Assembly: GCF_019740355.2 (NCBI RefSeq)
Contig: NZ_CP091819.1
Location: forward strand, 1,550,001 to 1,614,000
DNA from: Paracrocinitomix mangrovi
Lineage (GTDB): Bacteria > Bacteroidota > Bacteroidia > Flavobacteriales_D > Crocinitomicaceae
DNA length: 64,000 nucleotides
Reading direction: 5' to 3'
Shown here: piece by piece, positions 9,701 through 18,300 of the stretch
How the letters are laid out: every line of letters begins with the position of its first letter
Numbering within the stretch: the first letter of the stretch is position 1
Program-made: the position numbers and the translations under genes
Notes under the pieces: model-generated
Databases searched by the model: none
Seen by the model: only the letters and a program-made list of their open reading frames with translations
Told to the model about the DNA's origin: nothing

Positions 9701-9800
9701 AAAAGAATGGTATAAAATATTGAATGAAGAAATTCCTGCGTATAATGCGTTAATCAGATCAAAAGAGATTAATGTAATTGGAATTCCTAAAGAGAAGTAG
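6705..9800 (+). CDS. Large exported VPS10/BNR-repeat beta-propeller protein (glycosidase-like)
   Basis: 1031 residues with a signal peptide (LSFALIFFSTILSIAQ). Many sialidase-type Asp-box repeats are spread over residues 50-680: GGVWKTENGGNSWKNI, GGGKNW, WKTTDGGENW, YKSDDGAKTW, STNGGESW, HTKDYGKSW and SIDDGKKWEKF. They form beta propellers like those of sortilin/VPS10 proteins and secreted glycosidases. The final 200 residues are helical and charged. This architecture is common in Bacteroidota and is usually called glycosyl hydrolase, but no catalytic residues can be assigned here. There is no visible T9SS C-terminal signal, so periplasmic location or another export route is possible. It stands alone between convergent and divergent neighbours. 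Confidence 0.85.
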   Translation: MRYLSFALIFFSTILSIAQETSYSQISNALEFRCIGPFRGGRSAAVTGVPGKPMTFYMGSTGGGVWKTENGGNSWKNISDGYFGGSIGSIAVSKSNNSVLYVGGGEVTVRGNVSYGYGMYKSVNGGRSWTHIGLEKSRHIPRICIDPFNPEIVYAAVLGDLYKSTEERGVYKSVDGGKNWNKVLFSNKDAGAVDLVMDPEDPNILYASTWNVRRSPYDFSSGGEGSALWKTTDGGENWTEISKNEGFPEGTLGIIGISVSPVNPERVWSIVEAKEGGVYKSDDGAKTWTKTNDDRNLRQRAWYYSRIYADTKDEDKVYVMNVAYHVSSDGGKTFNQHYAPHGDHHDLWIAPEDPQRMIIGDDGGAQITFDGGNNWSTYHNQPTAQFYRVTTDNSFPYRVYGAQQDNSTIRIRHRVSGGQIGRGAWEATAGGESAHIAVDPENDDIVYGGSYGGFLTRKNHDNDQNRSINVWPDNPIGYGAEGMKYRFQWNFPVFFSPHDSKKLYAASNHLHVSTNGGESWKVISPDLTRNDTSKLGPSGGPITKDNTGVEYYCTIFAAVESPYEKDLLWTGSDDGLIQRSTDGGNGWVNVTPSDLPEWSMINSIEVDPFNKGGLYVAATSYKMGDYKPYLYHTKDYGKSWEKIVNGIEEEHFTRVIRADPKRQGLLYAGTESGLYISIDDGKKWEKFQQNLPIVPITDLHIKDNDLIVATQGRSFWILDDLHLIHQYLDKKPWDLHLYKPENAYALRGSSKTSNTAGTNHSGGVRVHYYLEKEVEKEDTIQLEFLDPENKVIRSFSNYPNSDEGKLEVKKGTNLFVWDMKYPKADDFEGLLLWWGTLEGPMAPPGTYGVQIKKNGKAYGFTQKFDIIRDPRSEGTDQDLRDKFKFLLGIRNKLDETHKVIKHMRLIKQQIAKMNELVGDDKSKEDVIQKGNDLENILTEIEGQLYQTKLKSNQDMLNYPIMLNNKLAHIASLAKMSNDRPTEQMYAVAKELTDQIDLLLKEWYKILNEEIPAYNALIRSKEINVIGIPKEK

Positions 9801-9801
9801 A

Positions 9802-10029
9802 TTACTCAAATCTCTTCTCAATATTTCTGATAAATGCTTTTCCACCGGCAATTTTGGGTTCAATATATGAAACTCTTGTACCCATTGGCATGGTGTTATA
9901 TGGATCTACCCATTCAACCCACCAGCTTTTATTCTTGATTTTGAAATTTTTAGTGTTTTGTTCTGTTATTTCAATTCCATCTCTGGAAATACCGGTAACT
10001 ACACCATATTTAAATTTGAAATTTGCCAT
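9802..10029 (-). CDS. Small basic protein of unknown function (OB-like)
   Basis: 75 residues, rich in beta-forming and basic/aromatic residues (FKFKYGVVTGISRDGIEI, KNKSWWVEWVD). It has no signal peptide, so it is probably cytoplasmic. The plan resembles a small beta barrel that could bind nucleic acid, but this is inference. The next upstream gene (10076) codes for a similar-sized beta-rich protein, and a terminator hairpin lies between them. The stop is immediately next to the stop of the convergent propeller gene. Confidence 0.65.
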   Translation of the reverse strand: MANFKFKYGVVTGISRDGIEITEQNTKNFKIKNKSWWVEWVDPYNTMPMGTRVSYIEPKIAGGKAFIRNIEKRFE

Positions 10030-10044
10030 AATAAAAAATTAACA

Positions 10045-10068
10045 GGCCACTTTAACATGAAAGTGGCC
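10045..10068 (-). terminator. Hairpin terminator between the two small genes
   Basis: A perfect 9-base stem (GGCCACTTT / AAAGTGGCC) has a 6-base loop. On the minus strand it is followed after a few bases by a T-rich stretch. It lies just past the stop of the 76-residue gene and before the start of the 75-residue gene, so it may attenuate read-through rather than end it. Confidence 0.65.
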
Positions 10069-10075
10069 CATAACA

Positions 10076-10306
10076 TTATTTCTTTTTACCAACTTCTTTT
10101 ACGATTACTCTTCCGTTTGGCAAACCAATTTTTAAAAAAGTTACCACATCTCCTACTCTAAATTCAATTTGAGCTCCCCTTTGTTCAAAAGGATGTCTTG
10201 GATCTGTAGGTTCAATTGGACCAGTTACTGATTCTACAACAGCTCCTGTGTCTGCATCATAAATATCCGATACTCTACCTTCTTTGTATTCTCTTACTAC
10301 TGACAT
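10076..10306 (-). CDS. Small beta-rich protein of unknown function
   Basis: 76 residues without signal peptide. The C-terminal half (IEFRVGDVVTFLKIGLPNGR followed by VIVKEVGKKK) resembles a cold-shock or S1-like strand pattern with a basic tail. The first half contains VSDIYDADTGAVVESVTG. A cytoplasmic nucleic-acid-binding role is possible but not shown. It is paired with the 75-residue gene downstream. Confidence 0.65.
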   Translation of the reverse strand: MSVVREYKEGRVSDIYDADTGAVVESVTGPIEPTDPRHPFEQRGAQIEFRVGDVVTFLKIGLPNGRVIVKEVGKKK

Positions 10307-10500
10307 AATTTAATTTGATTAGTTCAGCTCTAAAATAAAAATTATTATGAATAATCAGATGAGCATCAAACTGTTTAGAATAATAGTTTGATAAAATCAG
10401 TGGAAATACTCGGTTAAATTAAGTCGTTCGTCGAAAAAACACTTTTTTCAATTATTATTACTGCTGTTTACCCCATCAAAATTTATATATTTTCGTTCCC

Positions 10501-12615
10501 ATGAAATCTCTTTGGTGTTATATATTCCTTTTTGCGTCAAGCATTTGTCTTGGACAAGATTTAGACAAAGACAGTTTAAGAGAACTAATCAATGCCTATC
10601 CTGAGAATGACACCAATAAAATCAATAACATTCTGCATTTAGCTAAAGCTTTAGAATTTGATGCGCCAGATCAATATAAAGAGCTTTTAAAGGATGCATA
10701 TGATCAATCCAAAGCGGGCAAACATCCAAGACAATTAGTTTCTACTGCAAATTTGTTGAGTATTGAACTTTATTATCAAGGACAATATGATCAGTGCGAA
10801 GCAATGCTTTATGAAGCCATTGATGTAGCTCAGAAAAATAATCTCACCAAGAGCTTAGCAATGTTATTGACGGATTTAGGTCAAATTGAAGATGCCTTAG
10901 GAAAAGATAAATTATCCCTTGAACACACTTTAGAAGCCATTGATATTCTAGAAAAATCTGAAGATTATGTTTCCTTAACAGGTGCATACAACAACTTAGC
11001 TTCATTCTACTATTATCGTGATAAAAATGAAGAAGCCTTGTCTTATTATTTAAAAGCAAAAGATCTGCTGATTAACCATTTGGCCCAGGAAGAACACTAT
11101 TCTGATTGGGCAGTAACAGAGGCAAATATTGGTTGGTGCAACTATTATATGGGAGACCTAACAACAGCTATTCAACAATTAAAAAGAGCGGTTGATATCC
11201 ACACAAAATACAATTATTATTCACCTTCATCAGGAAATGCAAGAGCTAATTTGGCTTCCTTATATGTTGAGGCCGGTGAATATGATTTAGCAGAAATACA
11301 TGCTAAAGATGGATTAGATATTTGTCAAGAAGTTGAATATCCAGAGGGTATTGGAAATTCATTTTTCGTACTTGGTGAAATTGCATATGCCCAAAATTTG
11401 TATAGTAAAGCAGCTAATTCATTTATGAAATCACTTGAAATTTCAGACAGTTTGGGTGACTTATATGAACAAACGAAAAGGTCTGAAATGATAGCTAAAT
11501 GTTATAGTAAAAATGGGAATTATCAATTGGCATATTCTTTCATTTCTCTTGCAAAACAATACAATGACAGCTTAAATAAAATTGAATCGGACGCTGCATT
11601 TGAAGATGCCATTACAAAATACGAGGCAGATAAAAAAGAGGCTGAAAATGCCTTGTTGCAAAAACAAGCAGAATTAAAAGATATTCAAATTGAACAAGAA
11701 AGAATTGAAACTAAAAGCGAAAAAGAAAGACAATTTTTAATAGGTGGAGGTATCGGATTCACTTTGTTGGTGAGTTTGTTTTTCATGATCAACAGAAATA
11801 GACTCAAAACCAGAACAAATAAGCAATTAGCCTTGCAAAGAGATGAGATTATTGAGCAAAAAAAGGAAATTACAGACAGCATCACTTACGCCAAAAGGAT
11901 TCAAGCCTCATTTTTACCGGCAGAAAAAGACTTTGATGAACACTTCAGTGAATCATTTTTAATGTATGAACCTAAAGACATTGTAGCTGGAGATTTCTAT
12001 ATCCTGGAAGAAGTAGGTGATTATGTATTTTTCTCTGTTGCAGACTGTACTGGTCATGGAGTACCCGGAGCAATGGTTTCTATTGTATGCTCTAATGCAA
12101 TAAGAAAAGTTTTGCACGAATTAAACATTACTGATCCGGGAGAAGTTTTAAATCACACCAGAGATATTGTAATCAATCAATTTGAAAGAAAAGGCCACAC
12201 AGTTAATGACGGAATGGATATTTCATTTTGCAGATTTGACAAAAAGAACATGGAAATTAAATGGGCCGGCGCCAACAATGATTTGCTTTATGTTAGAAAT
12301 GGTTCTGATCAAATGGAAGAAATCAAACCTAACAAACAGCCTATTGGGGGCTATGTTACTACCGATTCTTTTACTACTCATTCATTAAAAGTTCAAAAAG
12401 GCGACATGATTTTTATGACCTCAGATGGATATCCTGACCAGTTTGGTGGACCGAGAGGTAAAAAATATAAATATCAAAGATTTAAAGATCTATTATTAGC
12501 CAATAGCCAACACAATATGAAGCAGCAAAAATCACTCCTATCTACCGAGTTTTTTGAGTGGAAACAAGGTATGGAACAAATAGATGACGTTTGTGTAATG
12601 GGTGTTAAAATATAA
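10501..12615 (+). CDS. TPR-repeat membrane protein with SpoIIE/PP2C phosphatase domain
   Basis: 704 residues. It has a signal peptide (LWCYIFLFASSICLG), then about six TPR-like repeats over residues 40-370, a coiled coil, and one transmembrane segment near residues 415-433 (LIGGGIGFTLLVSLFFMI). The C-terminal cytoplasmic SpoIIE-type phosphatase domain has AKRIQASFLP, KDIVAGDFY, VADCTGHGVPGAM, WAGANNDLLYV, KQPIGGY and MTSDGYPDQFGG. Such proteins sense periplasmic or envelope signals and dephosphorylate anti-anti-sigma-type or other regulators. No STAS or kinase partner is nearby. The acidic metal-binding residues (AGDF, SDGYPD) are present, so the domain should be active. Confidence 0.88.
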   Translation: MKSLWCYIFLFASSICLGQDLDKDSLRELINAYPENDTNKINNILHLAKALEFDAPDQYKELLKDAYDQSKAGKHPRQLVSTANLLSIELYYQGQYDQCEAMLYEAIDVAQKNNLTKSLAMLLTDLGQIEDALGKDKLSLEHTLEAIDILEKSEDYVSLTGAYNNLASFYYYRDKNEEALSYYLKAKDLLINHLAQEEHYSDWAVTEANIGWCNYYMGDLTTAIQQLKRAVDIHTKYNYYSPSSGNARANLASLYVEAGEYDLAEIHAKDGLDICQEVEYPEGIGNSFFVLGEIAYAQNLYSKAANSFMKSLEISDSLGDLYEQTKRSEMIAKCYSKNGNYQLAYSFISLAKQYNDSLNKIESDAAFEDAITKYEADKKEAENALLQKQAELKDIQIEQERIETKSEKERQFLIGGGIGFTLLVSLFFMINRNRLKTRTNKQLALQRDEIIEQKKEITDSITYAKRIQASFLPAEKDFDEHFSESFLMYEPKDIVAGDFYILEEVGDYVFFSVADCTGHGVPGAMVSIVCSNAIRKVLHELNITDPGEVLNHTRDIVINQFERKGHTVNDGMDISFCRFDKKNMEIKWAGANNDLLYVRNGSDQMEEIKPNKQPIGGYVTTDSFTTHSLKVQKGDMIFMTSDGYPDQFGGPRGKKYKYQRFKDLLLANSQHNMKQQKSLLSTEFFEWKQGMEQIDDVCVMGVKI

Positions 12616-12639
12616 TTTTGATTATTTTTTAGTCTTTTT

Positions 12640-12671
12640 ATTGATTAATTTATAATCTTTTCATAGATTTG
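12640..12671 (+). promoter_or_regulatory. Probable Bacteroidota-type promoter of comM
   Basis: TAGATTTG at 12664-12671 matches the Bacteroidota primary sigma -7 box TAnnTTTG exactly, with an ATTG (weak -33) ending 20 bases before it. The predicted transcript would start about 40 bases upstream of the ATG at 12718. Confidence 0.5.
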
Positions 12672-12717
12672 TTTCTGCAGTAACTCGCCTGCGCATTAAT
12701 TCATTAAAATTTTATTT

Positions 12718-14253
12718 ATGTTAATTAAAACGTATGGATGTGCTGTATACGGCATTGAGGCGATTCCAATTACTGTAGAAACCAATATTGGTAGAGGCAT
12801 CAATTTTCACATGGTAGGATTACCTGATAGTGCGGTAAAGGAAAGTCACAAAAGAATTAAAGCTGCTTTTTCTAATGCAGAATTCAAATACCCAGGAAAA
12901 GAAATTACAGTAAATCTTGCTCCGGCTGATATTAGAAAAGAAGGTTCTGCCTATGACCTAACAATTGCCGTGGGAATATTGGCAGCTTCAGATCAAATCA
13001 ATTCTGAAGAGGTTGAGAATTATCTCATCATGGGTGAATTATCACTGGAAGGGAGTTTAAGGCCAATAAAAGGAGCTTTACCCATAGCCATTAAAGCCAA
13101 AGAATTGGGTTTTAAGGGATTTATTTTACCCAAACAAAATGAAAATGAAGTAAGCATTGTTGAAGGGATTGACGTATTTGGAATTGATCATATCAAAGAG
13201 CTGGTAGATTATTTCAATGGCGATACAAAACTTACTCCTGCAGTTTATAAACCCTCCTTAAATGAAGAAGATTTTAACACCCAACAATTAGATTTTTCAG
13301 ATGTAAAAGGACAGGAAAATGTCAAACGGGCATTGGAAATTGCTGCGGCAGGTGGTCATAATATTTTATTAGTAGGACCTCCAGGATCAGGTAAAACTAT
13401 GTTAGCTAAAAGATTACCCTCTATCCTACCTCCATTAACAATTGATGAGGCATTGGAAACTACCAAAATTCATTCAGTTGCAGGTTTAATTTCTTCTAAC
13501 GCAGGTTTAATGCAAAATAGACCATTTAGATCACCTCATCATACCGTAAGTGATGTAGCATTAGTAGGAGGAGGATCAAATCCGAAACCGGGAGAAATAT
13601 CATTGGCACATAATGGGATTCTCTTTCTAGATGAACTTCCTGAATATAAAAGACAAGTTTTAGAGGTGATGAGACAACCTTTGGAGGATAGAATTGTCAC
13701 AATTTCAAGAGCTAAAATGACCGTAGAATATCCTTCCGGATTTATGTTAGTTGCTTCAATGAATCCTTCTCCTTCCGGTAATTTTTATGATCCTAATGAT
13801 CCCAATTCAGATCCGGAATTTATCGTAAAAAGATACTTAAACAAAGTCTCGGGTCCCTTGATGGACAGAATTGATTTACACATAGAAGTTCCTGCAGTAA
13901 AATTTGATGAATTGTCTGATGAAAGAAAAGGTGAAAATAGTGTTGTAATAAGAAAAAGAGTAGTGGCTGCCAGAGAACTACAAGCATTGAGACTAAAAGA
14001 AATGAAAGGCATCCACTACAACGCCCAACTATCAGCTAAAATGATTGAAAAATATTGTAAGATAGACACGCAGGGTAAACAACTGATCAAAACTGCAATG
14101 GAAAAACTTGGGTTTTCCGCAAGATCCTATGCCAGAATTTTAAAAGTTTCAAGAACAATAGCAGATTTGGATAGAAGTGATAAAATTAAAGCCAATCATA
14201 TTGCTGAAGCTATAAGTTTCAGAAGTTTAGATAGAGACGGCTGGTTAAACTAA
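12718..14253 (+). CDS. comM: YifB/ComM-family Mg-chelatase-like AAA+ ATPase
   Basis: 511 residues, the usual length. The N-terminal Lon-like domain (HMVGLPDSAVKESHKRIK, KEITVNLAPADIRKEG) is followed by the Mg-chelatase AAA+ module with Walker A GPPGSGKTMLAKRLP, FRSPHHTVSDVALVGGG, Walker B GILFLDELPEY and the C-terminal lid (LGFSARSYARILKVSRTIAD). In other bacteria ComM acts as a hexameric helicase that drives branch migration when incoming DNA recombines with the chromosome during natural transformation. It is expressed from its own predicted promoter. No competence gene is adjacent. Confidence 0.93.
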   Translation: MLIKTYGCAVYGIEAIPITVETNIGRGINFHMVGLPDSAVKESHKRIKAAFSNAEFKYPGKEITVNLAPADIRKEGSAYDLTIAVGILAASDQINSEEVENYLIMGELSLEGSLRPIKGALPIAIKAKELGFKGFILPKQNENEVSIVEGIDVFGIDHIKELVDYFNGDTKLTPAVYKPSLNEEDFNTQQLDFSDVKGQENVKRALEIAAAGGHNILLVGPPGSGKTMLAKRLPSILPPLTIDEALETTKIHSVAGLISSNAGLMQNRPFRSPHHTVSDVALVGGGSNPKPGEISLAHNGILFLDELPEYKRQVLEVMRQPLEDRIVTISRAKMTVEYPSGFMLVASMNPSPSGNFYDPNDPNSDPEFIVKRYLNKVSGPLMDRIDLHIEVPAVKFDELSDERKGENSVVIRKRVVAARELQALRLKEMKGIHYNAQLSAKMIEKYCKIDTQGKQLIKTAMEKLGFSARSYARILKVSRTIADLDRSDKIKANHIAEAISFRSLDRDGWLN

Positions 14254-14384
14254 TATTTGCGTTGCTTTAAAATGTTTTGTAAATTATGAGACAATACCTT
14301 TAACCAAATTATCGTTAATAAGTCTTTAATAGATTTACCCGTTCATTTTCCAGAATTTATATATTTACCACAAAACCACCTACT

Positions 14385-15197
14385 ATGGAAAAGAGATGTT
14401 TGCTTGTACCGCATGATTTTACTACAGTTGCGGATAATGCGTTAAAATATGCCATGAATTTAGCTGCCGGTATGGACGCAAATGTTGCTCTTTTGCACGT
14501 TGTAAAAGATGCAAAAGCAGAATCAAAAGCTAAAGCAGAATTTGAAAAAATTATTAGTGGAGTAAAAGATAAACCTGCTGGTGTTGAATTAAGCTATCAC
14601 ATCAAATCAGGTTCAATATTTACAGATATTGCCAGTACTGCTTCTGAATTGAAAGCATCTCTTATTATCATGGGAACTCACGGTTCCAAAGGTTTACAGC
14701 AAAAAATGTTTGGTAGTTTCGCGCTTAAAGTAATTACTTCAACACATGTTCCTTTCTTGGTGGTTCAGGATCAATTCACAGGAATGGATTTAAGCAAAAT
14801 TGTAGTTCCCTTGGATGAAACTCAAGAGAGCTTGCAAATTGAGCAAGTTACTGCAGGTTTAGCTGAAATGTTTAAGTCTGAAGTTCATGTATTGACAGAA
14901 AAGAAAGTTGATGCCAACCTTAAACTAAAAGTAGCTGTCCATAGTGGTCTTATATCTAAACAGTTAAAAGAAGCAGGTATCGCTTATCATACAGAAGTCT
15001 TACCTAAGGACAAAGGGTACTCATCTGACATTGTTACTTATGCAACTAAAGCAGGAGCAAATTTAATTGCTTTCGCATATCACAGTGACAGCTTATTGCC
15101 ACAATTTGATTCATTTGCTCAGAACATTATCACCAATAAACAAGGTGTTCCTGTTCTTGTTGTGAACTCAAAAGAAGCAGGTAATTACTTCTTCTAA
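14385..15197 (+). CDS. Universal stress protein with two Usp domains
   Basis: 270 residues. The first Usp domain (residues 1-135) has the expected strand-helix start (CLLVPHDFTTVADNALKYAM) and ends with IIMGTHGSKGLQQKMFGS, close to the ATP-binding G2xG9xG(S/T) pattern. The second domain (residues 140-270) is more divergent: it has KIVVPLDETQES but its C-terminal half lacks a clear glycine motif. The tandem arrangement is common in Bacteroidota. It is cytoplasmic, with a stress or energy-limitation role inferred from the family. It is monocistronic by spacing. Confidence 0.88.
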   Translation: MEKRCLLVPHDFTTVADNALKYAMNLAAGMDANVALLHVVKDAKAESKAKAEFEKIISGVKDKPAGVELSYHIKSGSIFTDIASTASELKASLIIMGTHGSKGLQQKMFGSFALKVITSTHVPFLVVQDQFTGMDLSKIVVPLDETQESLQIEQVTAGLAEMFKSEVHVLTEKKVDANLKLKVAVHSGLISKQLKEAGIAYHTEVLPKDKGYSSDIVTYATKAGANLIAFAYHSDSLLPQFDSFAQNIITNKQGVPVLVVNSKEAGNYFF

Positions 15198-15330
15198 ATT
15201 TTTAACAGAAAGTCATTTTTTTAAAATTTCTTGCTAAATTAAAGCAGGATTACACACGTTTTTACACCTTTTAATTATCTATTAGGCTGTAATACAACTA
15301 TTTGTTTTTTTAACTCAAAATTGACTTTCT

Positions 15331-18300
15331 ATGAGAATACTCTCTACACTCTGCTTATCTCTATTTTCTTTTGCAGTATTTGGTCAAATCAATTTTAATT
15401 CCACAAATGGTTTTACACCAAACCTGGGACAAATTGCCAATGAAAAATACGAAGTACTGGATAGCATAGATTTCAAGCTAGAAACCCCTGGAGCAAATGC
15501 TTATTTTACTCCATCCGGAATTGTTTATCACTTTTATAGATCATTTGACAAAGACAAGTCTTCTTACACAAAAGAAGAACAAGCTGCATATGACAGAGGT
15601 GATTTTAATGAAATTGGTAAAAACATCTATTTCTACAGATTAGATTTTAGATTGATTAATTCCAATGCGGAAGCAAAAGCTGAAAGCGGAACCCCTCTAA
15701 GATCTTTTTCAAACTATTACTTGCCTCATTGCCCTGATGGAATAATCAACGTTCCATCTTATGATGTAATCACTTACAAAGAAGTTTACCCAAATATTGA
15801 TTTAACCTACAAGTTCATTGATGGTCAATTGAAATATGAATTCATTGTTCATCCCGGTGGAAATGTCTCAGACATCCAATTCACTTATGGCGGTGCAAAT
15901 GATTTATCACTTAATGAAGGTGCTTTGAATGTCGCCAATGATTTTGGTCCCTTTAAAGACAACGAACCGGTTACTTTTTATCAAGGTGAAGAAACGATTG
16001 TCAAAAGTGAATTTGAATTGACAGAAAAAGCTGTCAACTTTAAAATTGATGATTACGATCAAACTAAAACACTTGTGATTGACCCTACTGTTACTTGGGC
16101 AACGTATTTTGCTAATGGTGGAGGTTCAGATTTTCACTGTAACGGGGCTTATGATTCTGCAGAGAATATGTATATCGCTTATTCAACTTACTCAGCTGCA
16201 TGGCCAGTAGTTAATGCAGGAAGCGGTCAATACTTTGACGGAACAAAAGACGGAATATCTGACCTTGTTATATTAAGATTTAACAGTGATCACTCATTAC
16301 AATGGGCTACTTATTATGGTGGCGATCAAGGAGATTATTTGTGCGGAACAGGAGGTGACTACGGTAAAACTATTGATGTTGATGACAATGATGGAATTTA
16401 TCTGGGAGGATATGCTAACAGCAACCCTACATCATTCCCTACACAGTCATCCGGAGTTGGTGGAGCTTGGTACCAAGATGATTCCAATCTAAAAGGTGGA
16501 GATAATTCATTTATCATTAAGTTCAATCAAAATGGTGTTAGACAATGGGGAACCTTGTATCAACATACCAATGCAGCAACAGGTGGTGCAGGTATTAGAA
16601 TAAACGGAATCAAATGTAACGGAACTAAAGTTTATTTCACTGGGCAAACATATCAGTTCAGTGGATATGACATTCCGCTAGTTACCCTTTCAGGAGCTTA
16701 TAACAACTCAACATTTGTTGGAAGTCAGGATATCTTTTTAGGAAGATTCAATTCAAACTGTGTCTTGGAATGGAGTACTTATTTTAATAGTGGTAATACT
16801 TCAGCCGGTGGATACAGACAAGGATCTGACCTTACCTTTGACGCATCCGGAAACATGATTCTAGTTGGTCAAGCATCAAGTGACCCGGCATCTCCATATT
16901 TGTTAAACCCTGGTGGAGGAGCATATTTTAGCAATACGATCTCAGGAGGAATTGATGAATATATTGCCAAATTCAATACTTCAATGCAGCCTACATGGGC
17001 CACTATTATTGGTGGAACAGATTTAGACAGAGTTTCTGAAGTTTCAACAGACCCTTCAGGAAATATTCTAGTGGCTAGTAGAATGGCAAGAGCTGGTTGG
17101 CCAACTGCCAATCCCGGAGGAGGAGCATTTTTCTTAGGAGCCTTGCAATCCGGAGGTACAGATGGATTCATTAAAAAATTCAGTTCGACAGGTGTCTACA
17201 CTTGGGGAACATACGTTGCAGGTACAACAGCAGATGCTTCAATTACCGGTATCGCAGCTGATAACAGTGGAAATATTTATGCCATAGGATACACATCTGC
17301 AACTGACTTCCCTACTCAAACTTTATCAGGTTCTTATAATCAAGGAACCAATGCAGGATCAGGTGATCTTGTTTTGATGAGATTTACATCTGGAGGCGTT
17401 AACGAATGGTCAACTTATTACGGTGGATCTAACAATGAATCTTGTTATGGTAGAAAAATTGAACCGGCAACCATTGCCAATTCTTGTGGTTACCAACAGT
17501 TCTTTTCACCTACTACTACAAGTATCAACTTCCCAACTACAAATCCCGGAGGTGGAGCACTTTATGAAAGTACTTTAACCGGATCTTCATCAAACACAAT
17601 ATTACTAATTGAAGAATCTGCAGGATCTTCTGCTACTGCTCCTAGTTCTATTTCAGGAACAACAACAGTATGTAGCGGAAGTTCAACCATTTTAACACAG
17701 GTTGGTGGTTCATTGGGAACTGGAGACAATTATTACTGGTACAGTGGAAGCTGTGGAGGAACACCTGTAGGTACAGGACCTTCAGTTTCTGTTTCTCCAA
17801 CATCAAATACAACATATTATGTAAGAGTAGAAGGACCTTGTGGAATAACTTCTTGTGTTAGTACTTCAGTAACTGTTAATTCAAATTCAACAGCAGCTAC
17901 AGGTATCAATGCTACCAACAATCCAATTTGTTCAGGAAGCAGTACTACTCTATCAGTTTCAGGTGGATCTTTAGGAACAGGCGCCAACTGGCAATGGTAC
18001 TCAGGGTCATGCGGTGGCACATCTGTTGGCTCAGGAACCAGTGTTGCTGTCAGTCCAACTACGACAACCACTTATTATGTGAGAGCAGAAGGAACTTGTA
18101 ACACTACTTCGTGTCAATCAATCACGATTAACGTAAACTCAAATTCAACTGCTCCTACCAGCATTAATGCTTCACAATCTACCATCTGTGAAGGAAGCAG
18201 TACCAACTTAACAGTGAGTGGTGGTTCTTTGGGAACAGGAGCTAACTGGGAATGGTATTCAGGATCATGTGGAGGAACATCTGTAGGATCAGGAAACAGT

